Below the pieces are notes generated by a model. It did not search any database. It saw nothing but the letters and a program-made list of their open reading frames with translations, and was not told where the DNA came from. From NCBI GenBank assembly GCA_902787715.1, contig CADAHQ010000007.1, positions 12,255-76,254 on the forward strand: DNA of 64,000 nt, in the 5' to 3' direction. Origin of the DNA: an uncultured Lachnospiraceae bacterium. GTDB lineage: Bacteria; Bacillota; Clostridia; Lachnospirales; Lachnospiraceae. This document shows positions 32,602 through 41,617 of this stretch, piece by piece. Position 1 is the stretch's first letter. Each line of letters begins with the position of its first letter. Made by a program: the position numbers and the translations under genes.

Positions 32602-32877
32602 AACCTCTTTCTCGTGCACCTTCGACTTGATATATCGAGGTAAAAGCAGAAAACTCCGGTAAATTGTATTTACCGATATTGTATCAAAGTTAAATGGTAC
32701 TGTCAAGAGGGTTTTGTAACTCTTTCGGAATCTTCCTTTGTCTTCCTTCGGAATCTCCGTGGAACTGTGTGGAATCCTGTAGGATTCTTTCGCAAGATAT
32801 TGTGAATTGCCTTGTGCTTCCGGAGCGTTTGTGATGTTATGGTATTGCAGTAACCGACACATCACGGAGGTTTTCTT

Positions 32878-33858
32878 ATGGGATTCCGTTTATCGAATTA
32901 CAAGCACGGCATCGTAGCCGCAATACTACTCATGCTTTTCACCGGATACGCGCTTCTTGACGTATTCGTGATTCCCCACGCCTATCGGGGCGCCGTGGCA
33001 GCGGCCCCCACGATCAGCGTCGTCGACAACTCCGGAAAACAATCCGGGGACGGCGACTGGCATGCGGACACTGACGGACAGACTGACGGTGACGGTTCCG
33101 ACACGACATATACTGAGCCGGTGATTACCGACACCTCGTACCGGGACGCGAACATTGAAGTTACACTTACGGAATACCGCGTGAACGACACAGACGTGTA
33201 TGTCGCGGATGTGAAGGTGGCATCACCGAAATATCTTTTCACGGCATTTGCCAAAGACACGTATGGAAGAAATGTGAAGGAAGCGACTTCGGAGACGGCG
33301 AGCCGCGTGGATGCGATTCTGGCTGTGAACGGTGATTTTTACGGGTCGCGCACCAAGGGCTACGTCCTTCGAAACGGCACACTGTACCGCCAAGCCTCCT
33401 CTGACAACGAGGACCTCGTCCTCTATGCGGACGGGCGTCTGGAGGTTGTGAACGAGCAGGATGTCTCCGCGAAGCAGCTGCTCTCAGACGGCGCCGTGCA
33501 GGTTTGGTCCTTCGGCCCCGGGCTTTTGGAAAACGGCGAGATTACGGTTTCCGCCAAGACGGAGGTCGGTCGCGCCATGGCGTCCAATCCCCGCACCGCC
33601 ATCGCCCAGATTTCGGAAGGCCACTATCTTTTCGTGGTCAGCGACGGCCGCACCGGCGACAACGACGGTCTGACGCTTTACGAGCTGGCGCAATTTCTGC
33701 AATCCCTCGGCGCGCAGACCGCCTACAACCTCGATGGCGGCGGTTCCTCCACGATGGTTTTCCTCGGAAAAGTCATCAACAATCCGACCACATCCGGCCG
33801 GAACACAAGCGAAAGGAGCGTGAGCGACATTGTCTGCATCGGATATCAAAAAAACTAA
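32878..33858 (+). CDS. Phosphodiester glycosidase (NAGPA/DUF2233) family exported protein
   Basis: A 326-residue protein with an N-terminal signal-anchor (IVAAILLMLFTGYALLDVFV), a Thr/Asp/Gly-rich linker (residues 45-85) and a NAGPA-type domain. Family landmarks are VDAILAVNGDFYG, NPRTAIAQISEGHYLFVVSDGR, and YNLDGGGSSTMVF with the metal-binding Asp. The group hydrolyses phosphodiester-linked sugars and is found in cell-wall or exopolysaccharide turnover. The ATG has GGAGG about 10 bp upstream. It is one of the few plus-strand genes here and overlaps the next gene by 29 bp. Confidence 0.88.
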   Translation: MGFRLSNYKHGIVAAILLMLFTGYALLDVFVIPHAYRGAVAAAPTISVVDNSGKQSGDGDWHADTDGQTDGDGSDTTYTEPVITDTSYRDANIEVTLTEYRVNDTDVYVADVKVASPKYLFTAFAKDTYGRNVKEATSETASRVDAILAVNGDFYGSRTKGYVLRNGTLYRQASSDNEDLVLYADGRLEVVNEQDVSAKQLLSDGAVQVWSFGPGLLENGEITVSAKTEVGRAMASNPRTAIAQISEGHYLFVVSDGRTGDNDGLTLYELAQFLQSLGAQTAYNLDGGGSSTMVFLGKVINNPTTSGRNTSERSVSDIVCIGYQKN

Positions 33859-34252
33859 CCCGCGGGAAAACTTCCTGCGGGTCGGCAAAAACTATGTTCT
33901 CATCGCCATCGGCCTCGCCGCCTTCGGTGCTGTCTACGAGCACTTCAGCTTCGGGGTGTACTCAAACTACATGGTGTATGGATTTGCCGTGCCGTTACTG
34001 CTGGGCGCGCTGCCGGCGCTTCTGTTCGCCTGCAGTAAACGACCGCCCATGATCTCCAACCTTGCAAAGAAACTCTGGCGCGACGGCATCGCCGTGCTCA
34101 CGGTGGGCTCCCTGTTTACGGGCGTCATCAAGATCTACGGCACCGACAGTAACCTGTGTTACGTCTACGCCGTCGCCGGCGGCTCGCTGCTTCTCGCGGC
34201 AGCCTGTGTCGCCCTGTTTGCGCGCCAACTCCGCACGCGCCCCACGGCCTGA
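33830..34252 (+). CDS. Small polytopic membrane protein with TTG start
   Basis: A 140-residue protein with four hydrophobic segments (NYVLIAIGLAAFGAVYEHF; YMVYGFAVPLLLGALPALLF; GIAVLTVGSLFTGVIKIYG; YVYAVAGGSLLLAAACVALF). The TTG at 33830 is preceded by AAGGAG and lies inside the end of the phosphodiester glycosidase gene, so the two are translationally coupled. A hairpin with arms ACCCGCGGGA / TTCCTGCGGGT lies within the first codons after the upstream stop and could regulate expression. Family unknown. The hairpin array begins 46 bp after the stop. Confidence 0.7.
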   Translation: MSASDIKKTNPRENFLRVGKNYVLIAIGLAAFGAVYEHFSFGVYSNYMVYGFAVPLLLGALPALLFACSKRPPMISNLAKKLWRDGIAVLTVGSLFTGVIKIYGTDSNLCYVYAVAGGSLLLAAACVALFARQLRTRPTA

Positions 34253-34298
34253 AATCAGGGGGGAAGCTTTTCTTTGCGCAGGAATTCTGTCAAAAAAC

Positions 34299-34684
34299 AG
34301 CGGAATTCTTGTTTTTCCAATTTCCGCTGTCTTCGCTCAGGAATTCCGCCCAAAACAGACAGCGGAATTCTTGTTTTTCCAATTTCCGCTGTCTCAAACA
34401 GACAGCGGAATTCTTGTTTTTCCAATTTCCGCTGTCTCCGCCCGGGTATTCCGACAAAAACAGACAGCGGGATTCTTGTTTTTCCAATTTCCGCTGTCTT
34501 CGCTCAGGAATTCCGCCCAAAACAGACATCGGAATTCTTGTTTTTCCAATTTCCGCTGTCTCCGCCCGGGTATTCCGCCCAAAACAGACAGCGGAATTCT
34601 TGTTTTTCCAATTTCCGCTGTCTTCGCTCAGGAATTCCGACTAAAACAGACAGCGGAATTCTTGTTTTTCCAATTTCCGCTGTC
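34299..34684. repeat. Seven-unit tandem array of hairpin repeats
   Basis: Seven copies of a unit with arms GACAGCGGAA / TTCCGCTGTC around a nearly invariant T-rich loop (ATTCTTGTTTTTCCAAT). Units start at 34299, 34361, 34404, 34466, 34528, 34590 and 34652. The period is 62 bp, with one short step of 43. The 28-bp linkers alternate between two types (TTCGCTCAGGAATTCCG and TCCGCCCGGGTATTCCG). Because 62 is not a multiple of three, all three plus frames stay open by chance and no protein is implied. It sits in the 500-bp gap between convergent genes. Confidence 0.9.
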
Positions 34685-34752
34685 TCCGCCCGGGTATTCC
34701 GACCAAAAGCCTCCAAAAGCCTCCCAAAGCCCCCACGGCCCTCCAATAGCGC

Positions 34753-36060
34753 CTATTCCCCTGACCGCTTAACGTAAATCACGACATACTCTGACTTGGT
34801 GCCGGTCTTAAAGTCCGTCGCCCAGGTTCCGACGCCGGAGGAAACCACGAAGGTGGTGCCTCCGCGTTTTTCTGTTCCGCTCAGAAGATCGGCCTCGCCC
34901 AGCAAGCCCGGCATCCACGTTGCAATCAACTGCAAAGGCATCAAAAAGCCGCCGTGGGTATGGCCGCAGAGCACCAAATCGATTCCTTCCCGCGCCTCGG
35001 CATCGAAGTCGTTGGGCTGATGATCAAGCAGGATATTAAATCGGGTTTTGACATCCAGCACGTTATTTTCGTAATTCCCGGAATCGGAATCCTCCGTCAC
35101 ATCGATATCGGCGCCGTAAAAAATGGATCCCAATCCGAAAGAGCCCTCATACTCCTTCCAAAATTCCCCCATACTGCTTCGCGAAACCGACCGGTCTTTT
35201 CTGCCGAGAACGCCAATGTTGAGCGCGGGACAAGCAAACTCATCCTGCAGCGTCCTTACGCTGTGTTTCTGCAGATTTTCCTGCAGTTCCCCCGGCGTAA
35301 ATTTCCCCTCTTCCGAATCATGGTTCCCGGGCACGTAATAGATTGCGCACTCTCTCGGCAGCCTGTCAAAGGCCTCGCATGCGCGGGCCATGTCCTCACG
35401 GCTTGTGCTGCTGTCCGTAAAGTCTCCGGTGATCACAACCATGTCCGGCTTCTCATTCGCAACCCGTGCCAAAAGCCGCTCCCAGTCCTTAAGGTCAACC
35501 GTCGTCCCCAGATGCACATCAGAAAGCTGCACGATGCAGTACGACGTCCCGTTCTGTCCCACCGGAATATTTTTATCAGTCGTTACGGTAATCTCGGTCC
35601 GCACGATGTGGTTCGCCGAGAAAAGCCCCGCCGCCAGATACAACGCGCATCCGACCGATGCAGCCGCAATCCGGCAGACACGTCCGCGCGTTGCAGGGGT
35701 CCATCCGGGCAAGCCTGTAACTCCGTAGGCCGACGATTCTTCCGTCGCCACGTAAGCCGGCGATTCTTCCACCTCCCCGTAGGCCGGAAGCCCTGCCGCG
35801 ACTCTCTTCCGCCGCTCCCCAGCCGTGAGGATGCCGTCGGCGACAATCGCCACCAGCACAAACACCGTCATGTGCAACAAAATGACGGCCAGATTCATGG
35901 GATGCTTCACGGTGAAGATAATCGTCAGCACGAGCCCCACGGCAAATGCGGACATGCCGAACATGCGAAGCATGGTTTCCGGAATTTGCCGAAGAAGCAC
36001 AAGCGTCACCACCGTAATGACAAAGGCTGCAATCACAATTCCAATCCACAAAAGTGTCAT
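34753..36060 (-). CDS. Membrane-anchored metallophosphoesterase (YkuE-like)
   Basis: A 435-residue protein with three or four N-terminal helices (about residues 1-80), a linker with imperfect repeats (YGEVEESPAYVATEESSAYGVT), a further helix (VGCALYLAAGLFSANHI), and a calcineurin-like phosphoesterase domain. The metal motifs are LSDVHLG, GDFTDSS, VPGNHD and CGHTHGG. This family hydrolyses phosphodiesters, often of lipids or nucleotides, at the membrane surface. The ATG at 36060 follows GGGGGAG. It is convergent with the genes that end before the hairpin array. Confidence 0.9.
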   Translation of the reverse strand: MTLLWIGIVIAAFVITVVTLVLLRQIPETMLRMFGMSAFAVGLVLTIIFTVKHPMNLAVILLHMTVFVLVAIVADGILTAGERRKRVAAGLPAYGEVEESPAYVATEESSAYGVTGLPGWTPATRGRVCRIAAASVGCALYLAAGLFSANHIVRTEITVTTDKNIPVGQNGTSYCIVQLSDVHLGTTVDLKDWERLLARVANEKPDMVVITGDFTDSSTSREDMARACEAFDRLPRECAIYYVPGNHDSEEGKFTPGELQENLQKHSVRTLQDEFACPALNIGVLGRKDRSVSRSSMGEFWKEYEGSFGLGSIFYGADIDVTEDSDSGNYENNVLDVKTRFNILLDHQPNDFDAEAREGIDLVLCGHTHGGFLMPLQLIATWMPGLLGEADLLSGTEKRGGTTFVVSSGVGTWATDFKTGTKSEYVVIYVKRSGE

Positions 36061-36142
36061 GGTTCTCCCCCTTCGAAATACCGCCGGACAGAAAACCATC
36101 CGGCGGCATTTGTCGCATATTTATTTCTGATTTGTTCCGACC

Positions 36143-36799
36143 TTATACGGGCGGAAGGTAGGTCACGTTGGAAGGAAGCACAAGCTCAAACTGCTTGCCG
36201 TCCTGCTGAAGCTGCATGGAAACCTCGCTCAGGGCGGCAACATCCCAAACAACCGTCAGCTCCAGATGCTCAAAGTCAATGATGTTGCGGGATCTCCCCG
36301 TCACGCCGGTGTACTCGAAGGACTTGGGGTTGCGGGTCATCTTGACACCGTTGAGACGCGGTGTGAAATCGACGAGGGCGAATCTCTTGTCGTAGGAAAT
36401 GCGCACATTGAGGGACGTGGGCATCTCGCGGGAGGTCGCCATCACGCGCTCCACCGTGGCGTTCTGGTTGAGGAGTCGCGTCTTCTGCTCCGAAATCTTG
36501 CTCGTCTTCTTAATCACGTTGTACACATCCCAAGCCAAAAGTCCGAACGCCACGACCAAAAGCGCCGTGCTGCTGTTCGTTCCGCGGAGCACAAGTCTGC
36601 CGCTGAGAGCGCCGATAATCAAAAAGATGGAGATGAGGATTGCGAGGACTTCCCCGCCGAATCCGGTCTTCGGTACTCCGACATACCCCGCTTTTGACTT
36701 CACCTTAATCGGCTGCGGAGGTGTCACCACCGGCGTCGCCGCGGGAGTTGCGGTCGCGCCCTGATCGGTCATCTGTGTTACATTGCCGTTCTCTTCCAT
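36143..36799 (-). CDS. Membrane-associated hypothetical protein
   Basis: A 218-residue protein. Thr/Pro/Ala-rich N-terminus (TDQGATATPAATPVVTPPQP), two transmembrane helices (EVLAILISIFLIIGALSG; LLVVAFGLLAWDVYNVI), a short helical linker and a beta-rich C-terminal domain (DKRFALVDFTPRLNGVKMT, FEHLELTVVWDVAALSEV). No family is recognised. The Thr/Pro N-terminus recalls linkers of the lipoproteins at the right end of the window. AAGGAGG lies before the start. Confidence 0.7.
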   Translation of the reverse strand: MEENGNVTQMTDQGATATPAATPVVTPPQPIKVKSKAGYVGVPKTGFGGEVLAILISIFLIIGALSGRLVLRGTNSSTALLVVAFGLLAWDVYNVIKKTSKISEQKTRLLNQNATVERVMATSREMPTSLNVRISYDKRFALVDFTPRLNGVKMTRNPKSFEYTGVTGRSRNIIDFEHLELTVVWDVAALSEVSMQLQQDGKQFELVLPSNVTYLPPV

Positions 36800-36911
36800 T
36801 TTCCTGCCTCCTTATTCTCTCTTTCTCCGGGGCATCCTCCGAATCGGAGCCGCCCGTCCTCTACAACATAGCAGATTGCGGGATGGAAATCAATGTTTAA
36901 TTCTGCGATTC

Positions 36912-38654
36912 TCAGGTCTTATCGTTAAGCCGAAGCGTCCGACCCAGCTGGTCGGCCACAAGCTCGCCGCGGTTCGCGGATTCATCGTTTAGAGACGCCA
37001 GAAGCATGCCGTATATTCTACTGCCGTAGAATACTGGTATTGCGGCAAATCCATTGCTCTTCGGCAGTTCCGTCCGCTCCAGAATTCCGCTGAGCGGGCA
37101 GAGCCTTCGCTCCGGCGAAATCACGCGCAATTCGCCGTCCCGCACAGAGCACATCAGCCGGATACTCGTGGGAATCTCCGTCTTTTCGTCCTCCTTATAA
37201 TCAATCGGCTTCTCAAACAAAAGCACCGCGATATTCGGAAGTCCGAGGCGGTCACACCGTCTTGCGATGGTCTCCTCATTTACCTCCTCAAGCTCGTCAA
37301 ATTCCATACAATGGATGAAGAAATCCTGCAGCCGCTCGCGGCCCTTCTTGAGCACTTCGTTGCTCTGATTAATCTCACCCGAGAGCGCCATGATTGCGCG
37401 GTCCTTCATGTACGAGAAGCACCGGTTGTTCATCAGGTTGGCGGTCGGCGACTTCTGCGACTTGTTCATGCCGCCCTGCAGCCTCTCGATGCTCCGCACA
37501 AGCCGGGCCGGGTCGGTGTAGCGCATCGCGCCGTTCTCGAAGAAGATGTAAATTAAGCGCCGCAGTTCTACGTATTCCTCCTGCGTCATGGCGCTGGTCA
37601 CCATCGACTTAAGCATCCGCGAGATGAATTCAAAGAACAGGCGCTTTAAGTTCACCTCGTCCGCATCGTGCGACTCGCTGTTATAGCGATAGAAGCAGTC
37701 GTCGAACATGCGGTTGATGAAGGCCGAATCCACCTGCAGCATCTCCAAGGTGGTGTACTCATACATCTCGTACTCCAACGACTCCTTGCCGTAGAGTCTC
37801 GTGGGAAGCACCACGGACTCCACCTCGCGCCCGTCCATCTTCGCTAACAAAAGCTCAAGCGCCTGCTGGCCCAGGGTTACATTTGCCGCGCCCACGGAAG
37901 CGAGCGGCGGAACCATCGAGCCGGAAAATTTGGTGTTGTCGAAGCCGAAGACCTGCACGTCGCGGCCGGGCATGAGCCCGCGCTCCTTCAGCACTTCGTA
38001 CAGCGGCACCGCCACCTGGTCGTTGACGCAGAAGATGGCTTCGGTGTCGGGGTTTCGGTCCATCAAACGCTCCGCCTCGGCCTTCGCCTCGATGGACATG
38101 TCGGTCTTTTCGTACATGTCCTCCGTATAGTTGAGCCGGTTCTCCGTCAGGCAACGGATGAAGACCTGCTTGCGCTCCTGCGCATCCGCATTGTCCTCGC
38201 GGCCGCCCAGCATACAAAGCTTCGTGACGCCCTTGACGTTCACCAGGTAATCGATGGCCTCGCGCACGCCCTTTTCGTTGTCGTACCGAACCGTCGTGCA
38301 GTTCTCAACACCGGTGGAGATAAACACCTTCGGCACCTTCGCAAAATTCGGATACCCCTCATCCATCACTTCCTCTCCGCTGACGCCGCAGATGTTCGGA
38401 AGCGTCAAAATCAGGCCGGACAGGTTGAGGGACTCCTCAAGCCGGTAGATGGTGTTGTGCACGGTTTTATACCAGTAGCTGGCGTCATCCTTGCGCTTCT
38501 CCTCATCGTGGATGCCCGCAAGCACAACAAGCCGCAGATCGCTGTAGCCTGCCATGGCGGTCTGCACGCTGTTTATGATTTCCTTGGAATAGTCCACGGA
38601 AAGATCTTCGATGATCAGTCCGATGGTGCGTTTTCGATCCCCGTAATATGCCAT
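36912..38654 (-). CDS. Periplasmic-binding-type sensor protein lacking an output domain
   Basis: A 580-residue cytoplasmic protein. Residues 8-300 form a LacI/PurR-type sugar-binding domain (TIGLIIEDLSVDYSKEIINS; VSGEEVMDEGYPNFAKVPKVF; NDQVAVPLYEVLKERGL; QVFGFDNTKFSGSMVPPLAS) with no DNA-binding N-terminus. Residues 310-580 are a helical domain plus a GAF-like part. In Lachnospiraceae this arrangement normally precedes a GGDEF domain. Here the protein stops where GGDEF would begin (GELVADQLGRTLRLNDKT). It follows the EAL gene by 41 bp in the same direction and could control that enzyme. The ATG at 38654 has GGGAGGGG upstream. Confidence 0.8.
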   Translation of the reverse strand: MAYYGDRKRTIGLIIEDLSVDYSKEIINSVQTAMAGYSDLRLVVLAGIHDEEKRKDDASYWYKTVHNTIYRLEESLNLSGLILTLPNICGVSGEEVMDEGYPNFAKVPKVFISTGVENCTTVRYDNEKGVREAIDYLVNVKGVTKLCMLGGREDNADAQERKQVFIRCLTENRLNYTEDMYEKTDMSIEAKAEAERLMDRNPDTEAIFCVNDQVAVPLYEVLKERGLMPGRDVQVFGFDNTKFSGSMVPPLASVGAANVTLGQQALELLLAKMDGREVESVVLPTRLYGKESLEYEMYEYTTLEMLQVDSAFINRMFDDCFYRYNSESHDADEVNLKRLFFEFISRMLKSMVTSAMTQEEYVELRRLIYIFFENGAMRYTDPARLVRSIERLQGGMNKSQKSPTANLMNNRCFSYMKDRAIMALSGEINQSNEVLKKGRERLQDFFIHCMEFDELEEVNEETIARRCDRLGLPNIAVLLFEKPIDYKEDEKTEIPTSIRLMCSVRDGELRVISPERRLCPLSGILERTELPKSNGFAAIPVFYGSRIYGMLLASLNDESANRGELVADQLGRTLRLNDKT

Positions 38655-38695
38655 TTCCTTCCCCTCCCTATACCATTCGGTCTTTTTTCCTCGTA

Positions 38696-41311
38696 TCACA
38701 CCGCTATATTCGGCGACGGTTTCGAGAACAGATACCCCTGCGAGAAATCGATGCCGTACTTCATAAGCATCGTCTGAATCTCCTCGTTCTCCACAAACTC
38801 CGCGACGATGCGGATCTTCTGCGCGCTCAGCTTTTTCCACCCCATGATCAGCGTGATGATGTATTCGGCCTCGCGGCTCTCGCAGCATTTGCGGATGATG
38901 GAGCCGTCAATCTTCAGATAATCGGAATTGATGGCGACGATGTGCTGCAGATTCGAATACCCGCTGCCGAAATCGTCGATGGATATCTTGCCTCCCAGCT
39001 GGTGCACGCGGTCGACAAAGTTTTCAATGACCTCATACGCATCCACATCCTCGTTCTCCAGAATCTCAAACACAAAATTCTCCGGATGCTTCACGCTCGC
39101 CAGGAAGTCGTACACATACTCCATCGTCTCGCGGTTTTTGATGTCGCGGATGCCCAGATTGATGCTCACGCTCACATCCTCCGCGTTGCGGAACCGCTCA
39201 AACACCTTACGAATCATAATTGCGGACGCCGAGTCGTACAAAAGCCCGTACGAGCGAGCTACGTCGAGGAATCGGTACGGCGAATACACATTTCCTTCCT
39301 CATCCTCAAGCCGCATCAACGACTCGTAATGGTGAATCGTCCCCGTCGCATTGTCGTGGATTCCCTGGTAATACGGGATAATGCGGTCATGGGCAATCGC
39401 GTAGTTAATGAGGTTCAGCATGCGATACCGCTCGCGGATGCTCTCCTCGTCCGACTGGTAGGATCTCGCATCACACACATGGAACTGGATGTTTTTGTTT
39501 AACATCTCAAGTCTCGCGGAGCTGTATACCGTGTTTATGTTGTCCACCGTACAGCCGCTGATGATACAGAACGTCGGCACGATGGCAATCAGCCCCTCCG
39601 CCGATGCAAACAACTCTTTCTGCAGAAGTTCCATATCGCGTGTCATCGTGCGCACTGCCACGGTGTAGGACGGCGCACCGATGGCGATTCTCCAGTCCTC
39701 GAGCACGTACGCGCGATAGTTCCGGCGCCTTGCGAACTCGACGCATTTGGCGATAAATGCGCGTCTCGTCAGCTGTATCGTCGATTCGTCGAAGACTATC
39801 TTCATGCTCGACGTATCCAGCACGTTGACGATGCAGATGCGGTCGTACCCCTTCAGTTTCATGTCCATGTTGAGGGCCGCCTCGTTGGGGATGTCTTCAT
39901 TTTCCGAGTACAGAAGCTTGAGCTCGCAGTCGCGCACAAACGACCGAAGCCCCTCGGCAACGCTGGCCTCCGGCCCCGCTTTTTGCACCATGCTTTCGAT
40001 GTCCACGAGGTAATTTAAAAGCGCCTTGTTGTCGGCTGCAAGGGAGTCCGTCTTGGAAAATGCATACGGATTGTACTCCTGCGTCGACTCCGCCTCGCCG
40101 ATTACCGCCACGGCAAATGCGCTGTCCGCGAGCGTGTTCCGCCCGTTCGCGTACACAATCTCGCCGGCCGTGACGCAGCCGCTCATATTCGAGTTTTCGT
40201 ATGCCGAAAGCTCCCATTTGGCGCAGTTGGAATAGATGAGCGACCGGATCTCGCCGGAGTATCCGAAGAGCGTCTCCGCCTTCTCGAAATTCTCCACATG
40301 TAAGAACATGGCGTGATTGTCTGCGATAATCTTCCGGTCATAGAGGAATGCCCGCCGAAGCTTCCGCCCGACGGTGACGTTATGATTGGTTTGAATGTAT
40401 GCTTTCCGCTCTGCGGGATTCAGATCGGGCCTTGCGGCGTACCGCTCCGCGTTTGCGGGGTCGTCCTTCGGATAGAGCTCTTCCAGGCTGCAATTCTCCC
40501 GGAATCGTATCGGCACCGGGATGTCCGGCATGTCGGCGTAGACCAGCGGAAAGAGGTCCGCAAGCTCCTGCCGGTGCGTGAGCGCCTCGCCGATTCCCGT
40601 GTGGTATTCCTTTGCTGCATCGATCCCCGCAAGCCCCAGAATGCAGTTGCCAAACGCATCCGTGATCTCATACTCGTCCCCGATAGCCTGCACACCGGTC
40701 GCGTACGTGCAGAAGCTCTCCACTTCGCTTCCGCCGATGGTCGCAATCAAAAGCCCCTCGGACGTCCAGCCGTTCTCATCGAAGATGAACCCCGACTTGC
40801 ACGCGGCCTGCTGCCCGATTCTCGCGGCATTTACGATGCCGCCGATCATCTGCACGCCCGGCGCGCACTCATTGCTTCGGTCTACCATCTTCTGGATATC
40901 CAGATAGTCGCCCGCAAGGAACGTCAAGATCAGTTTCGTGTCCTTCGAGAAAACCCGGCATTGCGCCGTATGGCACACATCATCCACCGTAATCGGCAGC
41001 CCGGTCTCCCTGTCCCTCGTCGGAATAATCGCCGTATTCACATGCCCGCCGTCCATCTGCGTGACCGAGATGACACACTGATTCATCGCCAGCTTCCCCC
41101 AGTTGATAACCGCGGACGTGCTGGTCCCCACAATCTTGGCGCTTGGCACAATCGTCTTTATGAATCTGGCAAGCTCCACCGCCTCGTCCTCAAGATGAAT
41201 CGCCGTGTGAATCCGCACCAGAATATCTCCCTTCTCCGGATCCAGCATCATCTGCAAAAACGCCTGCGCAAGCCTTGCCTTTGATATGTATTGGTAATTC
41301 CAGGTAAACAT
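38696..41311 (-). CDS. FIST-sensor c-di-GMP phosphodiesterase (EAL)
   Basis: An 871-residue soluble protein. Residues 1-400 are FIST N and C sensory domains (VGTSTSAVINWGK; MIGGIVNAARIGQQ; YLDIQKMVDRSN). Residues 400-620 form a connector. Residues about 630-870 are an EAL domain with the key motifs ESLMRL, SINLG, FEILENED, DDFGSGYSN, LKIDGSI and QGYLFSKP. The glutamates, aspartates and lysine needed for metal binding and catalysis look intact, so it should hydrolyse c-di-GMP. FIST domains are thought to sense amino acids or other small ligands. The ATG at 41311 follows AGGAGGG. It is first in an operon with the GGDEF-less sensor and has a long structured leader. Confidence 0.92.
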   Translation of the reverse strand: MFTWNYQYISKARLAQAFLQMMLDPEKGDILVRIHTAIHLEDEAVELARFIKTIVPSAKIVGTSTSAVINWGKLAMNQCVISVTQMDGGHVNTAIIPTRDRETGLPITVDDVCHTAQCRVFSKDTKLILTFLAGDYLDIQKMVDRSNECAPGVQMIGGIVNAARIGQQAACKSGFIFDENGWTSEGLLIATIGGSEVESFCTYATGVQAIGDEYEITDAFGNCILGLAGIDAAKEYHTGIGEALTHRQELADLFPLVYADMPDIPVPIRFRENCSLEELYPKDDPANAERYAARPDLNPAERKAYIQTNHNVTVGRKLRRAFLYDRKIIADNHAMFLHVENFEKAETLFGYSGEIRSLIYSNCAKWELSAYENSNMSGCVTAGEIVYANGRNTLADSAFAVAVIGEAESTQEYNPYAFSKTDSLAADNKALLNYLVDIESMVQKAGPEASVAEGLRSFVRDCELKLLYSENEDIPNEAALNMDMKLKGYDRICIVNVLDTSSMKIVFDESTIQLTRRAFIAKCVEFARRRNYRAYVLEDWRIAIGAPSYTVAVRTMTRDMELLQKELFASAEGLIAIVPTFCIISGCTVDNINTVYSSARLEMLNKNIQFHVCDARSYQSDEESIRERYRMLNLINYAIAHDRIIPYYQGIHDNATGTIHHYESLMRLEDEEGNVYSPYRFLDVARSYGLLYDSASAIMIRKVFERFRNAEDVSVSINLGIRDIKNRETMEYVYDFLASVKHPENFVFEILENEDVDAYEVIENFVDRVHQLGGKISIDDFGSGYSNLQHIVAINSDYLKIDGSIIRKCCESREAEYIITLIMGWKKLSAQKIRIVAEFVENEEIQTMLMKYGIDFSQGYLFSKPSPNIAV

Positions 41312-41468
41312 ATCATCCCTCCTGTTTTCTCTCCTCTGTATCACGAGCTCTGCGGCGCCGTGGCGAAGCCAAGGGCCCGGCGCCGGTTTCTCGGCGCCGG
41401 CTGCCATGCGCCAACTGCTTGGCGGCGCTGCTTTTCCCAAGCATAGAAAAGCCCACGATATAATTATA
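41312..41468 (-). promoter_or_regulatory. Promoter and structured leader of the FIST-EAL gene
   Basis: A -10 box TATAAT lies at 41468-41463 on the minus strand with no good -35. The predicted 145-base leader is very G+C-rich and holds nested hairpins: CCGGCGCC / GGCGCCGG around GAGAAACC, a GCCAA / TTGGC stem, and GGC-TTC-GCC. It lacks the conserved core of c-di-GMP-I riboswitches that I could check. It may still be a regulatory leader. Confidence 0.5.
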
Positions 41469-41617
41469 CTCTACTGCGGGTCGAAAAGCGATATATTCTT
41501 GCTTTTAGAGCCAAAAGTGCCTATGACAAGCATATTTTTCGCAGTCTTTGCAAGATAATCCGCCATCTGCCCTGCGCAGGTTGTTTTTCCCGGAAGCTAA
41601 CGGAACTCAAGGAAGGA

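Noticed and set aside
34299-34684. CRISPR array
   Set aside because: The repeats are hairpins of about 34 bp, but the spacers are only two alternating sequences, not unique ones, and no cas gene is present.
34274-34777. Repeat-containing proteins encoded in all three plus frames over the hairpin array
   Set aside because: The frames are open because a stop-free unit with a period not divisible by three rotates through all frames. No ribosome site or independent start supports them.
36912-38654. Complete diguanylate cyclase
   Set aside because: The reading frame ends before any GGDEF motif and none is encoded downstream in another frame.
41312-41468. c-di-GMP-I or -II riboswitch before the FIST-EAL gene
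   Set aside because: The conserved core of the class I aptamer could not be found in the leader, and no class II pattern is evident.
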